The position numbers and the translations under genes were made by a program. A model generated the notes under the pieces. It was not told the DNA's origin and searched no databases. It saw only the letters and a program-made list of their open reading frames with translations. 64,000 nt of DNA from Thermaerobacter subterraneus DSM 13965. Lineage in GTDB: Bacteria; Bacillota; Sulfobacillia; Thermaerobacterales; Thermaerobacteraceae. This document shows, in pieces, positions 35,246-42,337 of the stretch. Positions within the stretch are counted from its first letter, which is position 1, and every line of letters starts with the position of its first letter. The stretch is taken from NCBI RefSeq assembly GCF_000183545.2, contig NZ_JH976535.1:14840-78839 (forward strand), given 5' to 3'.

Positions 35246-35353
35246 ATGCGCCTGAGCATGCGCACCCGGGCCAAGACCCGAATCCCCAACTGGGTGATCT
35301 CGGCGGTGGGTGCCGCGGCGGCCATGCTGGTCGCCCGCCTGATCCGCCGCTAG
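35246..35353 (+). CDS. Small 35-residue membrane peptide
   Basis: A short frame too small for routine gene finding: MRLSMRTRAKTRIPNWVIS, then a hydrophobic run (AVGAAAAMLVARLI) and a basic end (RR). Basic N-terminus, single helix and GGGGGTGG six bases before the ATG make translation plausible. It stands alone between trxB and a strong hairpin terminator at 35389. No family recognised. Confidence 0.5.
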   Translation: MRLSMRTRAKTRIPNWVISAVGAAAAMLVARLIRR

Positions 35354-35388
35354 CGCGCTCGCGCGCCTCGAGTAACAGGAGCCGTCTT

Positions 35389-35422
35389 CCGGGGCCGGTC
35401 GCCGTGCGGCGGCCGGCCCCGG
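35389..35422 (+). terminator. Long hairpin, likely terminator
   Basis: Fifteen-bp stem CCGGGGCCGGTCGCC / GGCGGCCGGCCCCGG (one G-T pair) with a 4-base loop, followed by GCTTCGTT. The T-run is weak but the stem is strong. It would end the trxB or small-peptide transcript. Confidence 0.5.
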
Positions 35423-35636
35423 GCTTCGTTGTGGCCCGTGGCGCTGGCGGTTGGGGGGCACGGGGGATTCCCCAGCCAGGCCCCCTTGCTGCCCTTCTTC
35501 TGCACATCGGGACGGGACCCGGCGCCGGTCACCCGGCCGGGCCGGCCCCCGTGCCATTTAGAGGCCCTGTGCCCGTGGGCCGCCTACCGCTCCGGCGCGC
35601 GTCATAAACCTGGACCAGGAGCCTGCGCCGGAGAAG

Positions 35637-36620
35637 GTGAAACCGTTGGGCGCACCCCTTTGGATCGACGTCATGATCCACCTGGGCGGCCTGGCGGCGG
35701 GCCTGGCCCTGATGACCTGGAGCCTGCGGCAGGCCGCCGGCCACCGGCTGGACGACGCGGTGCGGCGCCTGCAGGATGCCGGCCCCTGGCAGGGGCTGGT
35801 GGCCGGCCTGGCCGTGACCGCCCTGTTGCAGTCGTCCAGTAGCTTCAGCCTGCTCTTGCTGGCGGCCGCCGCCGCGGGCTGGGTGCGCCGCCCGGCAGGT
35901 CGCGCCGCCCTGGTGGGCGCCAATCTGGGAACCACCCTCACCGCCCATCTCACGGCCACGCCCCACCTGGGCCTGGCCATCCTGCTGGCCGGCGGCGGCC
36001 TGGTGGCGGCAGTGCTGGGGTGGCGCCGGGCAACGGTGCGGGCCGCAGGCCTGGCTGCCCTGGGCCTGGGTGCCGCGCTGGCTGCACTGGACGGCCTGGG
36101 CCGCGCCCTGGTGACCCTGGCCGGTCCAGCCGGCGCCACCCCGGGTCCGGCCGGCCCCGCGGGGAGCCCGGAACCCGACTGGCTGGCCTGGGTCCAGCAG
36201 CCCTGGGCCGGATTCGCCGCCGGCCTCGTCCTGTCCGCCGGGGCGCTGTCCAGCAGCGCGGTACTGGCCGTGCTGCAGCGCGCCGTCTCGGCCGGGTTCC
36301 TCCGGATGGAACAGGCCCTGCCGGTGGTCTACGGCGCCAACGTGGGGACGACCAGCGACGTGTTGCTGGCGGGCCTGCTTCTGCGGGGCGTGGCCCTGGA
36401 CCTGGCCCTGTTCCACCTGGGGATGAACCTGCTGAATGCGCTGGCGGCGGTTCCCCTGGGGCCCCTGCTGGCCGCCGTGGCGCGCGGGCTGTCTTCCGAC
36501 CCTGCTCGCCAGGTGGCATGGGCCCACACCCTCTTCAACGTGCTGGGTGCCGTCCTGGTCTGGCCCTGGGTAGGGGACGAAAAAAGGCGGGCACCAAGCG
36601 GCGGCCCGCCTCCAGCGTGA
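35637..36620 (+). CDS. Na/Pi-cotransporter II-related protein
   Basis: Integral membrane protein of the sodium/phosphate cotransporter (NptA/PhoU-associated) family. Two inverted repeats each carry the hallmark Ser/Gly-rich re-entrant segments: TALLQSSSSFS with GANLGTTLTAH, and SAGALSSSAVLAV with VYGANVGTTSDVLL; HTLFNVLGAVLVW ends the second. 327 residues, shorter than forms with a PhoU tail; the tail is absent. Probably imports phosphate or exports a related anion. GTG at 35637 is used, with GGAG upstream; TTG at 35646 is an alternative. Confidence 0.85.
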   Translation: MKPLGAPLWIDVMIHLGGLAAGLALMTWSLRQAAGHRLDDAVRRLQDAGPWQGLVAGLAVTALLQSSSSFSLLLLAAAAAGWVRRPAGRAALVGANLGTTLTAHLTATPHLGLAILLAGGGLVAAVLGWRRATVRAAGLAALGLGAALAALDGLGRALVTLAGPAGATPGPAGPAGSPEPDWLAWVQQPWAGFAAGLVLSAGALSSSAVLAVLQRAVSAGFLRMEQALPVVYGANVGTTSDVLLAGLLLRGVALDLALFHLGMNLLNALAAVPLGPLLAAVARGLSSDPARQVAWAHTLFNVLGAVLVWPWVGDEKRRAPSGGPPPA

Positions 36621-36836
36621 CGGCGTGGCAAGTTCACGGTCCCGATGGCGCTGCGGCACCGGCACCGCCCGCGAGGCCCGGCACCGCCCGCCCGGCGCCC
36701 GGGACACCGCATGGTCGAATCCCGCACCACCCCGCAGGCGATGGGGCATCAACCGGGGCGCCTGCCCGCCCTCGCGCACGAAGGCACGGTGCCCCGGCGG
36801 GGACTGCGGACGCTGCCGGCACCGCGGGCTTAAGGC

Positions 36837-37064
36837 TCAGGAACCGCCCATGGCGGCCATGATCTTGGTGACCAGATCGGGCTCACCGAAGATGGTGACC
36901 AGGGCCAGGCCCACGACGAAGACCACCGTGGCCACGACCCGGTTGGGCACCCGCAGGCTCGAAAGGCTGCCCTGAATCAAACCGGCAAGGCCGACGATGG
37001 TGAGGCCGCCGCCCACCAGGGCGAGAACCAGCTTGAGAAGCAGGGTTCCAAGCTCTCCTCCCAT
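36837..37064 (-). CDS. Small two-helix membrane protein
   Basis: Not recognised. 75 residues with two hydrophobic helices: LLLKLVLALVGGGLTIVGLA and VVATVVFVVGLALVTIFG. ATG at 37064 has GGGAGGTGG about 7 bases upstream. It is preceded by 11-bp tandem repeats. Similar short proteins in Firmicutes are often spore- or envelope-associated, but nothing in the sequence proves it. Confidence 0.65.
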   Translation of the reverse strand: MGGELGTLLLKLVLALVGGGLTIVGLAGLIQGSLSSLRVPNRVVATVVFVVGLALVTIFGEPDLVTKIMAAMGGS

Positions 37065-37141
37065 GCCAACTCCACCTCCCACCCTTCCGATGGTAACAGG
37101 CGCAGCGACCCGCGACCAGCCAGGCGATGGCACCGCAGCCG

Positions 37142-37198
37142 GAGGATTGGAACGGGACTCGAAAGGGACTCGAACGGGATTAGATAAGGGATTAGAAA
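37142..37198. repeat. 11-12-bp tandem repeats
   Basis: Plus-strand units GGGACTCGAAA, GGGACTCGAAC, GGGATTAGATAA and GGGATTAGAAA, preceded by a diverged GGATTGGAAC. The region is much less GC-rich than its surroundings. It lies 80 bases upstream of the small membrane protein gene and 100 bases beyond tRNA-Leu. Confidence 0.75.
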
Positions 37199-37292
37199 GC
37201 GGCCCGCGGGGACGGTTTGCAGCGCGGCCTCGCCGCAAGGGTACCGCTGCGCCGGGCGGGAGACCGCGTTGGCCAGGCTGCTTTATGGCCTG

Positions 37293-37376
37293 TGCCGGGG
37301 GTGGGCCTCGAACCCACACGGGCTTGCGCCCAGCGGATTTTAAGTCCGCCTCGTCTGCCGATTCCGACACCCCGGC
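37293..37376 (-). tRNA. tRNA-Leu (TAA)
   Basis: Class II tRNA with acceptor GCCGGGG / CCCCGGC, discriminator A, anticodon stem GCGGA / TCCGC around CTTAAAA, a long variable arm TGGGCGCAAGCCCGT, and T-arm GTGGG TTCGAGG CCCAC. CCA is not encoded. Located 36 bases downstream of divIC on the same strand. Confidence 0.94.
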
Positions 37377-37409
37377 CGGAGGCGCAGCGCCCGAGGCGCC
37401 GCGCCCATA

Positions 37410-37438
37410 ATTCTAGTGCGCCGCCGCAGGCTCGTCCA
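37410..37438 (-). promoter_or_regulatory. Promoter for tRNA-Leu inside the divIC 3' end
   Basis: TGGACG, 17-base spacer, TAGAAT on the minus strand; the -10 overlaps the divIC stop codon. Transcription would begin near 37403, about 27 bases before the tRNA. Confidence 0.45.
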
Positions 37439-38123
37439 CCAGCTGGATGACCGTCTCGCCCGGCTGCACCAGCCCCAGGCGTTCCCGGGCCGTCTCGTCC
37501 ACGTAGGCCGGATCCTGGATCCGCCGGCGGGCCGCCTCCAGCTCGGCCGCCCGGTCCTGCAGGACCTGGACCTGCCGGTCCAGCGCGCGCAGTTCCTGGC
37601 GCGCCTGCCAGAGGGCCCACTGCTGAAGGACGAGCCCCGAGAGCAGGTAGGCGGCCACCACCACTGCCGCCAGCCGCCCCAGGCGCAGCCGGAGACGCCG
37701 CCGTACGGGACGGCGCCCCGGCCCGGGCACCGGCGCCCCCCGCCCACCGGCCCCGGGCGGCCAACCGGGACCGGCTGCCTGCCCAGGACCGCGGTGGAAC
37801 CCGGCAACGGCGCGCCCCGCACGGGCACCGCCGCCTCCCGTTACCGGCCGCAGGGGCGTGACGGAAGCCGCCGCGGCCCGGTGTGCCGCCGCCCGGCCCT
37901 GCGGGGTGCCCCGGCCGGCGATCCGCGCCCGGCTCGAAGGGTTGGGCGAAGGGCGCCCGGCGCCCGCCAGGACGCTACCGTCCGGACCGGTGCCGGGGCC
38001 GCGCCCGCCGCGCTCCGCCCGTAACGCATCCCCGGCGCCGGGAGCCCGGCCGTCACCTTCCCGTCCCGTCCACCCCGGCTCCCCCTGGCGCATCCAGCGA
38101 GTTCCCACCGGACGAACCGGCAT
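37413..38123 (-). CDS. divIC: Septum formation initiator DivIC/FtsB family
   Basis: Bitopic cell-division protein. One membrane helix (LAAVVVAAYLLSGLVLQQWA), then a coiled coil (ELRALDRQVQVLQDRAAELE) and the conserved end DPAYVDETARERLGLVQPGE. About 125 residues before the helix are Gly/Arg/Pro-rich, far longer than in Bacillus DivIC. The start is uncertain: ATG at 38123 has GGGAGG ten bases upstream; GTG at 38327 would overlap the preceding HTH gene, and later starts are possible. Synteny with yabP, yabQ and spoIIE supports the assignment. Confidence 0.85.
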   Translation of the reverse strand: MPVRPVGTRWMRQGEPGWTGREGDGRAPGAGDALRAERGGRGPGTGPDGSVLAGAGRPSPNPSSRARIAGRGTPQGRAAAHRAAAASVTPLRPVTGGGGARAGRAVAGFHRGPGQAAGPGWPPGAGGRGAPVPGPGRRPVRRRLRLRLGRLAAVVVAAYLLSGLVLQQWALWQARQELRALDRQVQVLQDRAAELEAARRRIQDPAYVDETARERLGLVQPGETVIQLVDEPAAAH

Positions 38124-38298
38124 CCCTGCCCAACCTCCCTGCGTCACCGCGGCCTGTGGCCCTGGCACCGTACCCTCCATCCCCACCCCGCGGACGGCTC
38201 GGGGCGGCCCGCCAGGCCACGGCCCCTGGGCGTCTCTGGCTGGCCCTTGCAACCCCTCGGTGCGCCGGCGGTGCCGGCAAGCCGCCATCAGGCGTCCT

Positions 38299-38559
38299 TT
38301 AGCGGATCTCTTCGCCGCCGCCTTCACCGTCCAGCGCTTCCTCGTCGCCTTCGCCGAACAACCGCAGCGGGTCGCCGTCGACGACGATGACCACCTCGTA
38401 GCCCTTGCTGCGCGCCCGGTTGTAGAGGGTGGCCACGGTGCCGGGCGCCAGCCCCAGGCGGCGGGCGATGGCCTCGGTGCTGTAGCCCGTCTCCTTCAGG
38501 ACGACCACCTGGCGCTCGCGAAAGCTCAGGCGCTCGGCCCCGCGAATCTCGATGCGCAT
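38299..38559 (-). CDS. Small sigma-region-4-like HTH protein
   Basis: 86 residues. LSFRERQVVVLKETGYSTEA, then IARRLGLAPGTVATLYNRAR is a typical LuxR/sigma region 4 helix-turn-helix; the C-terminal half (YEVVIVVDGDPLRLFGE) is short and acidic. It has no region 2, so it is a DNA-binding accessory rather than a complete sigma factor. It sits between yabQ and divIC, where Bacillus has no such gene. Its upstream region contains two inverted DnaA boxes. Target unknown. Confidence 0.8.
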   Translation of the reverse strand: MRIEIRGAERLSFRERQVVVLKETGYSTEAIARRLGLAPGTVATLYNRARSKGYEVVIVVDGDPLRLFGEGDEEALDGEGGGEEIR

Positions 38560-38598
38560 GGCCGGCTGGCGACCCCCGATGTCCGCCCTCGAGCGAGG

Positions 38599-38630
38599 TT
38601 ATCCACAAATTACACACATACTGTGGACAA
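38599..38630. promoter_or_regulatory. Inverted pair of DnaA boxes
   Basis: TTATCCACA (38599-38607) is the consensus DnaA box; TGTGGACAA (38622-38630) is its inverse with one change. Spacer is 14 AT-rich bases. A TATAAA element (38633-38638, minus strand) directly upstream may be the HTH gene promoter, so DnaA could control it. Confidence 0.6.
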
Positions 38631-38714
38631 ACTTTATACAGCAGGTACCGGGTACGGTTCGCCGGGGGAAGGGGGATTCCTGCCGGTCCCCCACCTGGGA
38701 TCCGCCGCCGGCCG

Positions 38715-39383
38715 TCACCCCGCCGGGGGCGGGGGTGGCGCGCCCTGGTGGGGCCCGATCAAGGCGGCCAGGACGGCCCGCAGCCGGTTCCACTGCCCGG
38801 ACAGCCGGCGGCCGGCCGCCGCCCGGTACCGGCGCCAGGGATCGAGAAGGTGGCGTCGCAGGGCGGCCCGGCAGGGGTCGATGAAGTGCCTTTGCACCGG
38901 AATGGAGACGGGTGCCAGCAGCCAGCCCAGGGGGATGGTCACCGGCTTGAGCAGCCACCGCACCAGCAGCGCCAGGCTGCGTACCACCCACCGGCAGCCC
39001 CGCCCCAGGGCGCCGGCGGCACGCCGGTTCCACCGGATGAACCGGAGGGTGCCCTGGCTGGTGGCCCGGTAGGTCGCTGCCAGGGCGGGATAGAGGAAGG
39101 GTGAGCCCAGCCCGGCGTAAACCCCCAGGCCCAGGGCCAGGCCCAGGAAGGTGAAGGTGCGCACCTGGCCCCAGTTGCCCCATCCCCAGGCCAGAAGCAC
39201 CAGAGGCAGGGCCAGCGCCCAGAAGGCCCCGTCCAGCAGGGCGTCCAGCCAGGGGCGGCGGGGCGGCCGGCCGCCGCCCAGGACGGCACGCAGGGCGCGG
39301 CAGGCATCAAAGAGAAAGCCCAGGGTGAGGCCCAGGGCCACGTTGACGGCAAGCATGTACAACTGCACGGTCAGGGGGAACAT
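38715..39383 (-). CDS. yabQ: Spore cortex protein YabQ
   Basis: Membrane protein needed for spore cortex formation, made in the mother cell in Bacillus. N-terminal VQLYMLAVNVALGLTLGFLF and DALLDGAFWALALPLVLLAW are the first helices and match the YabQ domain. The C-terminal half is Arg/Pro-rich and basic. 222 residues. Follows yabP by 46 bases. Confidence 0.9.
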   Translation of the reverse strand: MFPLTVQLYMLAVNVALGLTLGFLFDACRALRAVLGGGRPPRRPWLDALLDGAFWALALPLVLLAWGWGNWGQVRTFTFLGLALGLGVYAGLGSPFLYPALAATYRATSQGTLRFIRWNRRAAGALGRGCRWVVRSLALLVRWLLKPVTIPLGWLLAPVSIPVQRHFIDPCRAALRRHLLDPWRRYRAAAGRRLSGQWNRLRAVLAALIGPHQGAPPPPPAG

Positions 39384-39429
39384 CGGCCGCCCGCCTCCGG
39401 TTCCTGCCGGTGTGGGCCTGCGGGCCCCT

Positions 39430-39726
39430 TCACTTCAGCAGACGCTCCAGCAGGTTGCGGCGGTCGCGGCGGCGCTGGGTGGAGTCATCGTAGGCCAGCA
39501 GGGAAACCCGGCCCGTCATGCGCAGCCGCCCCTCCTCCAGGTTGAGTTCGTGGATGTGCAGCCCCTCGCCCCGGATGGTCAGGCGGCCCATCACCGTTTC
39601 CAGCACCACCGTGTGGTCGTCGAAGTTCTCCACCCGCTGGACGCCGTCCAGCTCCAGCCGTTCCCGCCCGGCCAGCGTCAGGGTGTGGCGACCCCGGTTG
39701 CCCGGCGCAGCCTGGCCCTCGGCCAC
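39430..39726 (-). CDS. yabP: Sporulation protein YabP
   Basis: Small beta-rich sporulation protein related to YqfC. Core: HTLTLAGRERLELDGVQRVE, FDDHTVVLETVMGRLTIRGE and LNLEEGRLRMTGRVSLLAYD. GTG at 39726 has GGAAGGAGG eight bases upstream and gives 98 residues, the family length; the ATG at 39783 lacks a nearby ribosome binding site. First gene of yabPQ; in Bacillus the operon is sigma-E-controlled, but no clear sigma-E element was seen here. Confidence 0.88.
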   Translation of the reverse strand: MAEGQAAPGNRGRHTLTLAGRERLELDGVQRVENFDDHTVVLETVMGRLTIRGEGLHIHELNLEEGRLRMTGRVSLLAYDDSTQRRRDRRNLLERLLK

Positions 39727-40034
39727 GGCCCGGACCTCCTTCCCTACCGCCCTGGCAGGGGGCCTGCCAGGCCCCCGATCCATGGATGTGGCTGGTGCCC
39801 TCGCTCATGGATATGCCCGGGGGAAGGGGCTATGTACCGGGCCGGTGTCCCGGCCGTGGCGGACCTCGATGGCCGGTTGCCGGCGGGGCACCCCGGCCCA
39901 CGGGCAGCGCCGCGGGGATCCGTTAAGGCAACCCCGCGGCCGCCCGCCGCCGGCCGCCGAAAGCACAAGGACCGGCACCCTGGCGGGGGTGCCCGGGGCG
40001 GCCCCCCTCCAGGAGGGCCGGACCTGGAAAGCAA

Positions 40035-40071
40035 AAGGACCGGCACCCGGCTGTCGCCGGTGCCGGTCCTT
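40035..40071 (-). terminator. Intrinsic terminator of hup
   Basis: Thirteen-bp stem AAGGACCGGCACC / GGTGCCGGTCCTT, followed in the minus direction by TTTTGC. A second copy of AGGACCGGCACCC occurs about 70 bases further downstream (39968), perhaps a decayed duplicate terminator. Confidence 0.8.
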
Positions 40072-40122
40072 CTGTGCCCCGCAGGACCCCGCAGGGTCAC
40101 CCTTGCCGGAGCGGGGCCGGTC

Positions 40123-40395
40123 TCACTTCACCATGTCCCGCAGCTGCTTGCCGGGCTTGAAGGCCGGCACCTTGGCCGCGGGGATGGTCAGAGTCTGCCC
40201 CGTCCGCGGATTGCGGCCCGTGCGGGCCTGGCGCGTACGCACCTCGAAGGTGCCGAAGCCGACCAGGGAGACCTTGTCGCCCCGGGCCAGCGCCTCGCTG
40301 ATGGACTCCACGAAGGCGTTGACCGCCCGCTCGCTGTCCTTCTTGTTCAAGCCGGTCTTTTCGGCGATGGCGTTCACCAGCTCAGGCTTGTTCAC
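40123..40395 (-). CDS. hup: DNA-binding protein HU
   Basis: Histone-like protein that bends and compacts DNA. NKPELVNAIAEKTGLNKKDS, VSLVGFGTFEVRTRQARTGR and NPRTGQTLTIPAAKVPAFKP are canonical. 90 residues. GTG at 40395 lies 9 bases after GGGAGGG. It sits between mazG and yabP, where Bacillus has the S4-domain gene yabO. Confidence 0.97.
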   Translation of the reverse strand: MNKPELVNAIAEKTGLNKKDSERAVNAFVESISEALARGDKVSLVGFGTFEVRTRQARTGRNPRTGQTLTIPAAKVPAFKPGKQLRDMVK

Positions 40396-40421
40396 CCACG
40401 TTTCCCTCCCCTCGCCTCGCG

Positions 40422-41546
40422 TCAAATTCCGCTCTTGTGTTCTGCGGACGAGCCCTGAATCCTCCCGCGTTCCCGGTCTTTGGCCGCTTCCCAGAGATGG
40501 TCCAGCTCTTCGGGGGACATGTCCTCCAGGCGGCGGCCCTGGTGGGCGGCCTGTTCTTCCATCAGGCGGACCCGCCGGCGGAACTTGCGGACGGCCCCCA
40601 GCAGGGCCGCCTCCGGGTACACGCCCCAGTGGCGGCCTGCGTTGACCAGGATGAACAGGACGTCGCCCAGCTCCTCCTCGATGCGCTGCGGGTCGCCGTG
40701 GGCGACGGCTTCGTCCAGTTCGGCCAGCTCCTCGTCCAGCTTGGCCCGCGGCCCCTGGGGATCGGGCCAGTCCAGGCCGGAGCGGGCCGCCCGTTCCTGG
40801 ATCCGGTAAGCCTGGACCAGGGCACTGGGCGGCCAGTCCTCCGCGTCCACCCCGCCGGCCGTCGCCGCCCGGGCACCGGATTGGGACCGGACATCCGGCG
40901 GCAGGCCGGGCGCGCCCTGGTCCGCCGCAGCTTCCCTGACCCGGCCGGCTGCCGGGTTGCCCGCAGCCGGGGCACCCGGGCCGGTCCCATACCGGTCGCC
41001 GGCACCCCCATGCTCGCCGCTCGCGCCACCGGTCCCGGCCCGTCCCGCCGCAAGCGGGGGCACCGCCGGCGGGGATGGCGCCGGGGTCTTGCCGTCCCCG
41101 GAGGCCGGCTCGTCCGCCGGCGAGGGGAGCCCGGGCCGGCCGCCGGCTTCCGCCGCCTTGATGGCGGACCACAGGCGCTGCACGTCGGCAGCACTACGGG
41201 CCTCCATCTGGCCGAAGACATGGGGGTGGCGGCGGACCAGCTTGTCCGCCAGCCGGTGACAGACGTCCGCCACGTCGAAGTGACCCGCTTCGGCGGCAAT
41301 CTGGGCATGGAGCAGCACCTGGAGGAGAAGGTCGCCCAGTTCTTCGGCCAGGTGCTGGGGATCTCCGCGGTCAATGGCTTCCACCACTTCGTACGCCTCT
41401 TCCAGGGCGAAGCGGCGCAGGGAGCGGTGGGTCTGGGCGCGGTCCCAGGGGCAGCCGCCCGGTGCCCTCAGGCGGCGGACCAGTTCCACCAGCCTGGCGA
41501 ATCCGTAGGGGTCCTGCCTGCTGCGATCCACAAAGGTATCCGTCAC
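40422..41546 (-). CDS. mazG: Nucleoside triphosphate pyrophosphohydrolase MazG
   Basis: Hydrolyses NTPs/dNTPs to monophosphates. Both halves carry the EExxE...ExxD motif: FALEEAYEVVEAIDRGD with LAEELGDLLLQ, and LDEELAELDEAVAHGD with IEEELGDVLFI. GGCPWDRAQTH is the classic start. A 100-residue Ala/Gly/Pro insertion separates the halves. The N-terminal methylase domain of Bacillus YabN is absent. Overlaps nothing; hup follows 27 bases later. Confidence 0.94.
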   Translation of the reverse strand: MTDTFVDRSRQDPYGFARLVELVRRLRAPGGCPWDRAQTHRSLRRFALEEAYEVVEAIDRGDPQHLAEELGDLLLQVLLHAQIAAEAGHFDVADVCHRLADKLVRRHPHVFGQMEARSAADVQRLWSAIKAAEAGGRPGLPSPADEPASGDGKTPAPSPPAVPPLAAGRAGTGGASGEHGGAGDRYGTGPGAPAAGNPAAGRVREAAADQGAPGLPPDVRSQSGARAATAGGVDAEDWPPSALVQAYRIQERAARSGLDWPDPQGPRAKLDEELAELDEAVAHGDPQRIEEELGDVLFILVNAGRHWGVYPEAALLGAVRKFRRRVRLMEEQAAHQGRRLEDMSPEELDHLWEAAKDRERGRIQGSSAEHKSGI

Positions 41547-41584
41547 GATAAACCCCCCGGGCGGGGGTTGGACATGGGCACCGC

Positions 41585-42145
41585 CTAGTCCTCCATTTGC
41601 TTGCGCAGCACCGCCGCCGCCGTCTCGGCCAGCTTGAGCTCCAGGTCCCCCATCTGGGTGCCGGGCTCCTTGGAGGCCAGAATCACCGCCCCGATGACGT
41701 CGCCCGTGGCCAGAATGGGCGCGATCACGTAGGCGGAGAACCGCTCGTCGGTCTCGTCGTCGGCCAGGAGGGTGCCGGCGCCGGGGTTCTGGGCCGGGCG
41801 GTTGCGCAGGACGGGCTGCCGCTGGGCCATGGCCTCCTCCACCGCACCCCCGATGCGCTTCTCCATGAACTCCTTCCGGGGAGCACCGGCCACGGCGATG
41901 ATGGCGTCCCGGTCGGCCACCAGGGCGATGTGGTGGACGGCCTCGTGGAGGGAATCGGCCAGTTCCTTGGCAAAATCACCCAACTCGCCAATCGGCGAGT
42001 ACTTTTTCAGGATCACTTCGCCGTCGCGATCCACGAAGATCTCCAGCGGGTCGCCCTCGCGGATGCGCAGGGTGCGCCGGATCTCCTTGGGGATCACGAC
42101 CCGGCCCAGGTCGTCGATGCGGCGCACGATGCCCGTCGCCTTCAT
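41585..42145 (-). CDS. spoVT: Stage V sporulation protein T
   Basis: Forespore transcription regulator. N-terminal AbrB swapped-hairpin domain (MKATGIVRRIDDLGRVVIPK) followed by a GAF-like domain (HIALVADRDAIIAVAG, VIAPILATGDVIGAVILAS). 186 residues, close to Bacillus 178. Between mfd and mazG as in Bacillus, without the spoVB-like gene. Confidence 0.95.
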   Translation of the reverse strand: MKATGIVRRIDDLGRVVIPKEIRRTLRIREGDPLEIFVDRDGEVILKKYSPIGELGDFAKELADSLHEAVHHIALVADRDAIIAVAGAPRKEFMEKRIGGAVEEAMAQRQPVLRNRPAQNPGAGTLLADDETDERFSAYVIAPILATGDVIGAVILASKEPGTQMGDLELKLAETAAAVLRKQMED

Positions 42146-42337
42146 CCGTCACCCCTCCTCGCCTGGTTCCTCGCGGTGGTGGCGGTCCGTTTCCGGGTTC
42201 CGGCCTGGTGTCCCGTCCCGGCCCGGCGCGCTCGCCGGGGGCGGGCGGGTGATCCTTCCGGAATAGCTTTTCGCACGCAGGGGTCCCTTCTCGAGGGACA
42301 GCCACCGCGAAGACAGTGTGCCGCCAAAAATTTTCCG

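Noticed and set aside
39784-39850. Sigma-E-like promoter for yabPQ (CATATCCA with an upstream ACATAG)
   Set aside because: Matches at only about half the positions; not strong enough to call.
39744-40100. A minus-strand frame between hup and yabP
   Set aside because: It translates through two terminator hairpins and has no ordered composition.
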